In this document: positions 20,166-26,670 of the stretch, piece by piece
How the letters are laid out: every line of letters begins with the position of its first letter
How positions within the stretch are numbered: the first letter of the stretch is position 1
Source: Microbacterium sp. K24
GTDB taxonomy: Bacteria; Actinomycetota; Actinomycetes; Actinomycetales; Microbacteriaceae
Length of the DNA stretch: 52,090 nucleotides
Direction: 5' to 3'
NCBI RefSeq assembly: GCF_004794465.1
Contig: NZ_SSDJ01000122.1
Location: forward strand, 1-52,090
The notes under the pieces: generated by a model
Told to the model about the DNA's origin: nothing
What the model saw: the letters and a program-made list of their open reading frames with translations, nothing else
Database searches by the model: none
Program-made: the position numbers and the translations under genes

Positions 20166-21617
20166 TTGAGACGCGCGAAAATCGTCGCCACCCTGGGCCC
20201 CGCCACCTCCACCTATGAGACGGTGCGCGCACTGATCGATGCGGGGGTGGATGTCGCACGCCTGAACCTCAGCCACGGCGACTACTCCGTGCACGAGAAC
20301 AACTACGCCAACGTGCGTCGCGCGGCAGATGACGCCGGACGTGCCGTCGCGATCCTCGTCGACCTCCAGGGGCCGAAGATCCGCCTCGGCAAGTTCGAGA
20401 ACGGACCCTACGAGCTGGCCGTCGGCGACATCTTCAAGATCACCACCGAAGACATCATCGGCAACAAGGAGATCTGCGGCACGACCTTCAAGGGTCTGCC
20501 GCAGGACGTCAAGCCGGGCGACTTCCTCCTCATCGACGACGGCAAGGTCCGCGTCGAGGTCGTCGAGACCGATGGTGTCGTCGTCACCACGAAGGTGATC
20601 GTGGCCGGTGCCGTCTCGAACAACAAGGGCATCAACCTGCCCGGCGTCGCCGTCAACGTCCCCGCCCTGAGCGAGAAGGACGAGGACGACCTCCGCTGGG
20701 GCCTGCGCATCGGCGCCGACCTCATCGCCCTGTCGTTCGTGCGCAACGCGTCCGACGTGACCCGCGTGCACGAGATCATGGCCGAAGAGGGCGTCAAGGT
20801 CCCCGTCATCGCCAAGGTCGAGAAGCCGCAGGCCGTCGATGCACTCGAAGAGATCGTCGACGCGTTCGACGCCATCATGGTCGCCCGTGGCGATCTGGGC
20901 GTCGAGCTGCCGCTCGAGGCCGTGCCGATCGTGCAGAAGCGCGCCGTCGAGCTGGCCCGCCGCATGGCGAAGCCTGTCATCGTCGCGACGCAGATGCTCG
21001 AGTCGATGATCAACAGCCCGGTGCCGACCCGCGCCGAGACCTCCGACGTCGCGAACGCCGTCCTGGACGGCGCGGATGCCGTGATGCTCTCGGGCGAGAC
21101 CAGCGTCGGCGACTACCCGGTCGTGGTGGTCGAGACGATGGCGCGCATCATCGAGTCGACCGAGGAGCACGGTCTGGAGCGCATCGCGAAGCTCACGACC
21201 AAGCCGCGCACTCAGGGTGGTGCGATCACCCTCGCCGCCCTCGAGGTCGCCGAGTTCGTCGACGCGAAGTTCCTCTGCGTGTTCACGCAGTCGGGCGACT
21301 CTGCCCGTCGTCTCTCGCGTCTGCGCTCGCGCATCCCGATGCTGGCGTTCACGCCGGAGCCCGACATCCGCCGCCGCATGGCGCTGACCTGGGGCATCCG
21401 CTCCACGCTCGTCGACATGGTGCAGCACACCGACCTCATGTATCTGCAGGTCGATGACTACCTGCTGGGGAACGGCCTCGCTGAGGAAGGGGACAAGGTC
21501 GTCGTGATCTCCGGTTCCCCTCCCGGAATCGTGGGCTCCACGAACGACATCCGCGTGCACAAGGTGGGCGATGCCGTGAACGGCGCCGCACCGATCTACA
21601 AGGAAGCCACCGTCTGA
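20166..21617 (+). CDS. pyk: Pyruvate kinase
   Basis: Pyruvate kinase makes pyruvate and ATP from phosphoenolpyruvate and ADP, ending glycolysis. The 483-residue protein has RRAKIVATLGPATSTYE at the start, LNLSHGD with nucleotide ligands, the catalytic VIAKVEKPQAVDAL region, and MVARGDLGVELP with PVIVATQMLESMI. The allosteric C domain runs from about 355. TTG at 20166 is used as start, because AGGAGAA lies just upstream and the protein begins exactly where the family does. A strong terminator follows. Confidence 0.96.
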   Translation: MRRAKIVATLGPATSTYETVRALIDAGVDVARLNLSHGDYSVHENNYANVRRAADDAGRAVAILVDLQGPKIRLGKFENGPYELAVGDIFKITTEDIIGNKEICGTTFKGLPQDVKPGDFLLIDDGKVRVEVVETDGVVVTTKVIVAGAVSNNKGINLPGVAVNVPALSEKDEDDLRWGLRIGADLIALSFVRNASDVTRVHEIMAEEGVKVPVIAKVEKPQAVDALEEIVDAFDAIMVARGDLGVELPLEAVPIVQKRAVELARRMAKPVIVATQMLESMINSPVPTRAETSDVANAVLDGADAVMLSGETSVGDYPVVVVETMARIIESTEEHGLERIAKLTTKPRTQGGAITLAALEVAEFVDAKFLCVFTQSGDSARRLSRLRSRIPMLAFTPEPDIRRRMALTWGIRSTLVDMVQHTDLMYLQVDDYLLGNGLAEEGDKVVVISGSPPGIVGSTNDIRVHKVGDAVNGAAPIYKEATV

Positions 21618-21635
21618 TCACGGTGCCGCACGTGG

Positions 21636-21661
21636 AGGGGCGGGACTTCGGTCCCGCCCCT
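21636..21661 (+). terminator. Rho-independent-type terminator after pyk
   Basis: AGGGGCGGGAC (21636-21646), a TTCG tetraloop, and GTCCCGCCCCT (21651-21661) form a perfect 11-base-pair stem, 18 bases after the pyk stop. Only a short T-run follows, as is common in high-GC actinobacteria. It marks the end of the long + strand housekeeping block. Confidence 0.85.
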
Positions 21662-21730
21662 TCGTCGTCTCCGCGCGTGTCCCGCCCGACCTCGCGCGTC
21701 AACCCCTCTGCCTCGCGCGCTCGCGTCGAG

Positions 21731-21736
21731 TAGGTT
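21731..21736 (+). promoter_or_regulatory. Candidate -10 box (TAGGTT), leaderless start
   Basis: TAGGTT ends 6 bases before the ATG at 21743, with no Shine-Dalgarno between them. Confidence 0.4.
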
Positions 21737-21742
21737 CCCGGT

Positions 21743-22555
21743 ATGAGCCCTCCGCACCGACGTGTCGACACCGCAGGACTCGCATTCCGACTGACCGAGA
21801 GTCCCCGACCGGTCGGCTCCCACGTGCCGACGCACGTGCTGGTGCACGGGATCGGGATGTCGCACCGATCTCTGTCGCGACTGCATGCGGAGCTCGCTGC
21901 ATCGACCCGCGTGATCTCGGTCGATCTGCCGGGGTTCGCCGGCCTGCCCAAGCCCTCGGAAGACCTCGACGTGGTGCAGATGGGACGCGCTCTCGCAGAC
22001 GTCGTCGCGACGCTCGACGAGGGCCGGGTGGTGCTCGTCGGTCATTCGATGGGCGCCCAGTGGGCCGTCGAGGCCGCATTGCACCGCCCGGAGTCGATCA
22101 CGACGGTCGTGGCGGTCGGGCCCGTCGCCGACGGACGCCGTCGCACCCTGGCCGCTCAGGCGCGGGGGCTCGCCGTGGATACGATGGGCGAGACGCCGCT
22201 GGTCAACGCGATCGTCTTCGTGGACTACGTCCGCTCCGGAATGCCGTGGTACTCGCGGCAGCTGCGCCACATGCTTGCCTACCCGATGGAGCGACGTGCC
22301 CGTGCGCTCACCGTGCCCCTGCTGGTCGTGCGCGGGGGAGAGGACCCCGTGGCGGGCCGGGAATGGTGCCGTCGTCTCCGTGACGCCGCGCGCGTCGCGC
22401 GGCTCGTCGAGATCCCGGGGCATCGCCACGTCGCGCTGTTCTCGGCGCCGCGTGCGGTGGCCGCAGCCATCCTGTTCCACACCGCGACGGCGTGGCCGGA
22501 CGCGACGCGGATGCACGCCGCCACCGAAGGAGAGGGCGCATCATCAATCCTCTGA
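21743..22555 (+). CDS. Alpha/beta hydrolase
   Basis: This is a 270-residue alpha/beta-hydrolase-fold protein of unknown substrate. The oxyanion-hole region VLVHGIGMSH and the nucleophile elbow GHSMGAQWAVEAA are clear. Asp in VRGGEDPVAG and His in GHRHVALFS complete a plausible triad. No signal peptide is seen, so it is probably cytoplasmic. It is the first gene after the pyk terminator and probably has a leaderless promoter. It overlaps the next hydrolase gene by about 16 bases, so the two form a coupled pair of different hydrolases. Confidence 0.82.
   Translation: MSPPHRRVDTAGLAFRLTESPRPVGSHVPTHVLVHGIGMSHRSLSRLHAELAASTRVISVDLPGFAGLPKPSEDLDVVQMGRALADVVATLDEGRVVLVGHSMGAQWAVEAALHRPESITTVVAVGPVADGRRRTLAAQARGLAVDTMGETPLVNAIVFVDYVRSGMPWYSRQLRHMLAYPMERRARALTVPLLVVRGGEDPVAGREWCRRLRDAARVARLVEIPGHRHVALFSAPRAVAAAILFHTATAWPDATRMHAATEGEGASSIL
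22526..22545 (+). promoter_or_regulatory. Strong Shine-Dalgarno before an ATC ATC start
   Basis: GAAGGAGAGG begins at 22526. ATC codons occur in frame at 22540 and 22543, at good spacing for initiation. No ATG, GTG or TTG in the reading frame lies at a suitable distance; the nearest ATG, at 22492, has no such site. Confidence 0.5.
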
Positions 22556-23205
22556 AGGGTGCCCTGTGGTGGGTCGCCGACTACGCGTACGCCGCCTACT
22601 GGCAGGTCCGGGCCACGTTCGGCCGCACGGACGCGCGGTCGTTCTCCTCGGGGGATGCGGCGCACATCATCGTCCTGCCGGGGGTCTACGAGACCTGGAG
22701 GTTCATGCAACCGCTCATCACGGCGCTCCATGAACGCGGACACCCGGTACACGTGATCGACGGTCTCCGCAGGAACCAACGGCCGGTGGCCGAGATGGCC
22801 GAGCAGGTCGCCGGCTTCCTCGAGGCGGAAGACCTGTCGGACGTGATCCTCGTCGCCCATAGCAAGGGCGGCCTCGCCGGCAAACTCGTCATGACGGGGC
22901 GCGCGGCGGGCCGGGTGCGCTCGATGCTCGCCATCGCGACGCCGTTCGGCGGCTCACGCTATGCGCGGATGATTCCGGTGCGCACTCTGCGGGCATTCTC
23001 GCCCGATGATCCATCGATCGTGGGTCTCGCCCGGCAGCTCGACGTCAACACGCGGATCGTCTCGATCTACGCCCACTTCGATCCGCACATCCCCGAGGGG
23101 AGCGAACTCGCGGGCGCGAAGAACGTGCGGCTCGACACCGGCGGGCACTTCCGCATCCTCGCGCATCCGCGCGTCCTCGCCGAGCTCGCGGTGCTGGCCG
23201 GGTGA
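22540..23205 (+). CDS. Lipase/esterase-like alpha/beta hydrolase (probable ATC start)
   Basis: This alpha/beta hydrolase of about 221 residues has nucleophile elbow VAHSKGGLAGKLV and later DTGGHFRILAHP with the likely catalytic His. It lacks a signal peptide, and TPFGGSRYARM resembles lipases that act on acyl esters. The protein begins naturally at NPLKGALWWVADYAYAAYWQ. The start must be near 22540, where two ATC codons follow a strong Shine-Dalgarno. The in-frame ATG at 22492 would add 16 basic residues encoded inside the upstream gene. It is coupled to the preceding hydrolase. Substrate unknown. Confidence 0.72.
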   Translation: MINPLKGALWWVADYAYAAYWQVRATFGRTDARSFSSGDAAHIIVLPGVYETWRFMQPLITALHERGHPVHVIDGLRRNQRPVAEMAEQVAGFLEAEDLSDVILVAHSKGGLAGKLVMTGRAAGRVRSMLAIATPFGGSRYARMIPVRTLRAFSPDDPSIVGLARQLDVNTRIVSIYAHFDPHIPEGSELAGAKNVRLDTGGHFRILAHPRVLAELAVLAG

Positions 23206-23214
23206 GGTGGACGA

Positions 23215-23427
23215 CTACGACTTCAGGCGTCGCAGCGCCGATGCGTCGTGCGCTGCCTTCGCGCCGGTCTTCTCCGACTCGACGATGAACGAGGGCGAGT
23301 CCTTCGATGCGGTGAAGTGCTGATCGGCGAAGGTGAAGTCACTCGTCTTCCGCTCCAGCACCTTCCCCCGGGTTCGACCCTGCGAGGTGTTCCAGCTGAC
23401 CCGATCGCCGACGGCTATGTCCTTCAT
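23215..23427 (-). CDS. DUF2945 (Tudor-like) small protein
   Basis: This 70-residue basic protein matches the DUF2945 / hypervirulence-associated Tudor-like family: IAVGDRVSWNTSQGRTRGKV followed by beta-rich FTASKDSPSFIVESEKTGAKAAHD. The pattern GDxVxWxxxxGxxxGxV is the family core. Function in bacteria is not established. The gene is convergent with the hydrolase at 22540 (9 bases apart) and has a candidate leaderless promoter just upstream on the minus strand. Confidence 0.85.
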   Translation of the reverse strand: MKDIAVGDRVSWNTSQGRTRGKVLERKTSDFTFADQHFTASKDSPSFIVESEKTGAKAAHDASALRRLKS

Positions 23428-23433
23428 GCCGCC

Positions 23434-23439
23434 ACGCTA
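23434..23439 (-). promoter_or_regulatory. Candidate -10 box (TAGCGT), leaderless start
   Basis: On the minus strand TAGCGT ends 6 bases before the ATG of the DUF2945 gene (ATG at 23425-23427). Confidence 0.4.
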
Positions 23440-23503
23440 GAACCGCGCAGCTCGGCGCAGATACGGGGTTGACGTCGAGCAGCAGAGGGGTGTTCGGATG
23501 CCG

Positions 23504-24757
23504 TCATCCGCAGTCGCTCGCCGGGGTTCGCCGCTCGCCCAGTGTAGGCAGCCAGAGCAGCAGATCGGGCAGCGCGGCGTAGGCGGCCAGCCCGTGATCG
23601 ATGTCCGGGTAGGTGTGGAAGGTGACATCCGCCTTCTGGGAGCAGAGCAGCTCCACGTAGCCCTCGGTCGCGCTCGGGCGCACCAGCTGGTCGGCCTCGC
23701 CCTGTCCGATGAAGACGGGCACGGTCACAGGCTGCCCGCCCGCGCTGTTCTCCTCGAGCAGGGTCTTCCACGGCTCCGTGGTGGCCGGGTCGCTGGTCAC
23801 GTAGCCGCCGACGAGCGGGTCGGCGATCGCATGCAGCTCCTTCGTCTCGGTGAGCAGGCAGAGTTGGGCCATCTCGGGGGTCGCCTTCGCGCCGGCGGGC
23901 GTGAGTATCGCCGTGATCTCCTCCGAGATGTACCGGTCGGCATAGGCGACCGTGTACGCGGGGATCGCGAGCGAGGCGATCGTCACCCCGGAGAGGTCGA
24001 TGATGTCATCGGTCATCAGTGCGTTCAGATTCGCCGCCGGCGCTGCCACCGCGACGCCCTGCAGCTTCAGCTCGGGAGCATACGTCGATGCTCGCTCCGC
24101 CGCGAAGAGCGCCGCCTGACCCCCTTGCGAATGCCCCCACAGCACGACGCGATCACCTGTGTCCGCGCCGTCGATCCGGCGCGCCGCACGGACGATGTCG
24201 AGCACGCTGTTCGACTCGGGCACCCCGAGAAGATACGACGACTGTCCTTCGACGCCCAGACCCGGGTAGTCGGTCGCGGCGATGGCGTACCCCTCGGCCA
24301 GCAGCTCGTGAAGGCCCTCGATGTACTGGAAGGGATCGAGCCCGAGCGACGGCGCGCATTTGGCCGCGGCGCCGGTCGTCGGGTGCGCCCAGGAGATGAC
24401 GGTCCGACCTCCCGCGGGTGCAGGGCCGTCCGGGACGATGACGACGCCGGAGACCGGGACGTCATCGCCCGCGAGATCCGTCGAATGGTAGATCACGCGC
24501 CAGGCGCTCGAGCCGGCAGGTGCGCTCGCGATCGGCTCGATGCGGATGATCTCGCCAGGGTCGCCCCCCGGCGCAGGGGAGGGCAGCGTATAGAAAGCCG
24601 GGTCGGTCCTGAGGTCGGCCTGACCCTCCAGGTAGCGCCTGGCGAACTCCGCCGCGGCGAGCCCGAGCGCGACGACGAGGATCGCTGCGACGATCAGGAG
24701 GATCCGCCGAGACCGCCGTAGTCTGCGGGCGTGCGCCGCGGGAGCGCCGGAGTTCAT
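23504..24757 (-). CDS. Secreted or membrane-anchored lipase (LIP family-like)
   Basis: This 417-residue protein has an N-terminal anchor or signal (about residues 18-40, ILLIVAAILVVALGLAAAEF) followed by an extracytoplasmic hydrolase domain. It resembles the secretory lipase (LIP) family: ISWAHPTTGAAAKCAPS, DYPGLGVEG and the nucleophile elbow LWGHSQGGQAALFAA around residue 210. An Asp in GEADQLV and His in DIDHGLAA are the other triad candidates. Likely role: extracellular ester or lipid hydrolysis. The upstream minus-strand sequence has TAGAAA 6 bases before ATG, a weaker form of the leaderless box. Upstream is tRNA-Leu. Confidence 0.8.
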   Translation of the reverse strand: MNSGAPAAHARRLRRSRRILLIVAAILVVALGLAAAEFARRYLEGQADLRTDPAFYTLPSPAPGGDPGEIIRIEPIASAPAGSSAWRVIYHSTDLAGDDVPVSGVVIVPDGPAPAGGRTVISWAHPTTGAAAKCAPSLGLDPFQYIEGLHELLAEGYAIAATDYPGLGVEGQSSYLLGVPESNSVLDIVRAARRIDGADTGDRVVLWGHSQGGQAALFAAERASTYAPELKLQGVAVAAPAANLNALMTDDIIDLSGVTIASLAIPAYTVAYADRYISEEITAILTPAGAKATPEMAQLCLLTETKELHAIADPLVGGYVTSDPATTEPWKTLLEENSAGGQPVTVPVFIGQGEADQLVRPSATEGYVELLCSQKADVTFHTYPDIDHGLAAYAALPDLLLWLPTLGERRTPASDCG

Positions 24758-24831
24758 AGGGACTTTCTAGCGCACTACGGACGTGGGCGGAAGGATCCGG
24801 CTCACGGGCATCGGACGTTCTTCTCAGAGGG

Positions 24832-24914
24832 TGCCGGCGGTGGGACTCGAACCCACACGCCCTTTCGGACAAAGCATTTTGAGTGCTCCGCGTCTGCCAT
24901 TCCGCCACGCCGGC
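24832..24914 (-). tRNA. tRNA-Leu (anticodon CAA)
   Basis: The minus strand folds as an 83-base class II tRNA. The acceptor stem GCCGGCG pairs with CGCCGGC, followed by discriminator A. The D arm contains GCGGAATGGCAGACGC. The anticodon loop CTCAAAA gives anticodon CAA, reading UUG. A short variable arm GTCCGAAAGGGC and the T arm with GGTTCGAGTCC follow. CCA is not encoded. No integrase or direct repeat was seen around it. Confidence 0.93.
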
Positions 24915-24994
24915 TCGTGTGTCGCGCCTTCGACTTTAGCGCAGCGGATCGCGCGGGCGCGCCGAGCGACCGCCGGTGCACGGGGCCTCTCCAC

Positions 24995-25000
24995 TAGGAT
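24995..25000 (+). promoter_or_regulatory. Candidate -10 box (TAGGAT) for leaderless pdtaR
   Basis: TAGGAT ends 6 bases before the GTG start at 25007; no Shine-Dalgarno fits in between. Confidence 0.42.
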
Positions 25001-25006
25001 GGATCT

Positions 25007-25624
25007 GTGACAGAGGAAGAACAGGCTGTAGAGCCCACGGCATCCGCACCCCGACGCGTCGTCGTCGCCGAAGACGAGTCGTTGATCCGTCTCGACATCG
25101 TCGAGATCCTTCGCGACAACGGCTTCGATGTCGTCGGCGAGGCCGGTGACGGTGAGACCGCCGTCGCTCTCGCGACCGAGCTGCGCCCCGATCTCGTCAT
25201 CATGGACGTCAAGATGCCCCAGCTCGACGGCATCAGTGCGGCGGAGAAGCTGCACAAGGGCAACATCGCCCCCGTCGTGCTCCTGACGGCGTTCAGCCAG
25301 AAGGAGCTCGTCGAGCGAGCGAGCGAGGCGGGTGCCCTGGCATACGTCGTGAAGCCCTTCACCCCGAACGACCTGCTCCCGGCGATCGAGATCGCTCTCG
25401 CCCGTCACGAGCAGATCATCACGCTCGAGGCCGAGGTCGCCGACATGGTCGAGCGCTTCGAGACCCGCAAGCTCGTCGACCGCGCCAAGGGTCTTCTCAA
25501 CGAGAAGATGGGCCTGAGCGAGCCCGAGGCGTTCCGCTGGATCCAGAAGGCGTCGATGGATCGCCGTCTGACCATGCAGGACGTCGCCAAGGCCATCATC
25601 GAGCAGCTCGCGCCGAAGAAGTGA
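25007..25624 (+). CDS. pdtaR: ANTAR-domain response regulator (PdtaR-like)
   Basis: PdtaR is a response regulator whose output domain binds RNA and prevents transcription termination. The 205-residue protein has a receiver domain (about 17-130) with acidic E22/D23, phospho-acceptor D67 in LVIMDVKMPQLDG, and K116 in VVKPF. An ANTAR domain (about 140-200) carries AKGLLNEKMGLSEPEAFRWIQ. It matches Rv1626 of M. tuberculosis and lies in a similar place, between pyk and polA. Its usual sensor kinase PdtaS is not in this window. GTG start, probably leaderless. Confidence 0.95.
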   Translation: MTEEEQAVEPTASAPRRVVVAEDESLIRLDIVEILRDNGFDVVGEAGDGETAVALATELRPDLVIMDVKMPQLDGISAAEKLHKGNIAPVVLLTAFSQKELVERASEAGALAYVVKPFTPNDLLPAIEIALARHEQIITLEAEVADMVERFETRKLVDRAKGLLNEKMGLSEPEAFRWIQKASMDRRLTMQDVAKAIIEQLAPKK

Positions 25625-25638
25625 GCCCGGAGGGCTCA
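25622..25638 (+). promoter_or_regulatory. Hairpin at the pdtaR stop containing the next gene's SD
   Basis: TGAGCCC (25622-25628), loop GGA, GGGCTCA (25632-25638) forms a perfect 7-base-pair hairpin starting at the pdtaR stop codon. The GGAGGG (25629-25634) expected to start the GNAT gene at TTG 25641 lies in the loop and 3' arm. It could act as a weak terminator or restrain translation; neither is shown. Confidence 0.45.
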
Positions 25639-25640
25639 GA

Positions 25641-26222
25641 TTGAGCCTGCCGAAATCTCAAGTTCGGCTCGACGCCGAGCACATCCTGCGGCCGGTGCGC
25701 GTCGGCGACGGCGCAGCTCTGGCGCGCGCCTACCGTGCGAACCGCGAGCACCTCGCCCCGTGGGAGCCGACCCGCTCCGAGACGTTCTTCACCGAGGAAT
25801 CGCAGGAGGAGCACGCGCGGCAATGCGTGACGGATGCCGCGTCAGGTCGCAGCATCCGATTCGTGATCGAGTCGGACGACGGCGAGATCCGCGGACGGAT
25901 GAACCTCAACAACATCGTGCGCGGGGCGTTCTGGAGTGCCGATCTCGGGTACTGGATCGGCGTCTCACGACTGCGACAGGGGCTGGCCTCCCGCGCTGTC
26001 GCGCGCGTCGCCGAGTACGCCCGAGACGAGTTGGGTCTGCACCGTCTCCAGGCGGCGACCCTGCTGCACAACATCGGATCGCAGCGCGTGCTCGCCGGTG
26101 CCGGGTTCGAGCGCATCGGCCTCGCGCCGAAGTATCTGCGGATCGCGGGGGAGTGGCAGGACCACCTGCTGTTCCAGCTGCTGCTGGAGGAACCTCTCAG
26201 CCCTCGGCGGGAACGGCCTTGA
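25641..26222 (+). CDS. GNAT N-acetyltransferase (RimJ/RimL-like)
   Basis: This 193-residue protein has the GNAT acetyl-CoA fold in the RimJ/RimL style: ILRPVRVGDGAALARAYRAN, LGYWIGVSRLRQGLASRAVA (the acetyl-CoA loop region), LGLHRLQAATLLHNIGSQRV and AGFERIGLAPKYLRI. Such enzymes acetylate protein N termini or small amines; the substrate here is unknown. It starts with TTG, 17 bases after pdtaR, with the Shine-Dalgarno inside a hairpin. Its 3' end overlaps the convergent hotdog gene by 26 bases. Confidence 0.86.
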   Translation: MSLPKSQVRLDAEHILRPVRVGDGAALARAYRANREHLAPWEPTRSETFFTEESQEEHARQCVTDAASGRSIRFVIESDDGEIRGRMNLNNIVRGAFWSADLGYWIGVSRLRQGLASRAVARVAEYARDELGLHRLQAATLLHNIGSQRVLAGAGFERIGLAPKYLRIAGEWQDHLLFQLLLEEPLSPRRERP

Positions 26223-26625
26223 TCATGTTCGTGATCCGTATCGTGGAACAGCGTCGCCCCTGATCGTCGGTCACGACGATCTCGTGCACCGTGATGCTGC
26301 GTCCGAGGTGAACGGGGGTGCAGACTCCCGTGACGACGCCCGACGTGGCGGAGCGCGTGTGAGTCGCGTTGATGTCGACCCCGACAGCGAGGCGGCCGGG
26401 ACCGGCGTGGAGGTTCGCCGCCATCGAGCCGAGGGATTCTCCGAGGACGACGTAGGCGCCGCCGTGCATGAGACCGACGGGTTGCGTGTTGCCCTCGACG
26501 GGGAGGGTCGCGACGCAGCGTTCGAGGCTGAACTCGAGGAACTCCATGCCCATCTTCTGAGCGAGGGCGCCCATCCCTCGGGCTGTCGCCCAGTCGAGTC
26601 CTTCGCTCGTCGAGACGTCGCTCAT
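26197..26625 (-). CDS. Hotdog-fold thioesterase (PaaI/MenI-like)
   Basis: This 142-residue hotdog protein of the PaaI thioesterase type hydrolyses acyl-CoA thioesters. QPVGLMHGGAYVVLGESLGSMAA is the catalytic segment, with the acidic residue in the central helix, and GVDINATHTRSATSGVVTG is the adjoining strand. A match to 1,4-dihydroxy-2-naphthoyl-CoA hydrolase of menaquinone synthesis is possible but not provable here. A good Shine-Dalgarno (GAGGAGG) precedes the ATG. It is divergent from polA and its 3' end runs into the GNAT gene. Confidence 0.85.
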   Translation of the reverse strand: MSDVSTSEGLDWATARGMGALAQKMGMEFLEFSLERCVATLPVEGNTQPVGLMHGGAYVVLGESLGSMAANLHAGPGRLAVGVDINATHTRSATSGVVTGVCTPVHLGRSITVHEIVVTDDQGRRCSTIRITNMIKAVPAEG

Positions 26626-26658
26626 GAATCCTCCTCAGCGGGTGTCTGTCGTCCTCGT

Positions 26659-26664
26659 TAGGCT
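26659..26664 (+). promoter_or_regulatory. Candidate -10 box (TAGGCT) for leaderless polA
   Basis: TAGGCT ends 6 bases before the polA GTG at 26671. Confidence 0.42.
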
Positions 26665-26670
26665 GACAGG

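Noticed and set aside
18378..21560. A 1060-codon open frame on the minus strand opposite gltB, gltD and pyk
   Set aside because: It lies opposite three well-supported genes. Its translation is rich in Arg, His, Asp and Val without any family motif, as expected from the codon bias of high-GC genes read in reverse.
24757..25007. tRNA-Leu as an integration site
   Set aside because: No integrase, no repeat of the tRNA 3' end, and ordinary neighbours on both sides.
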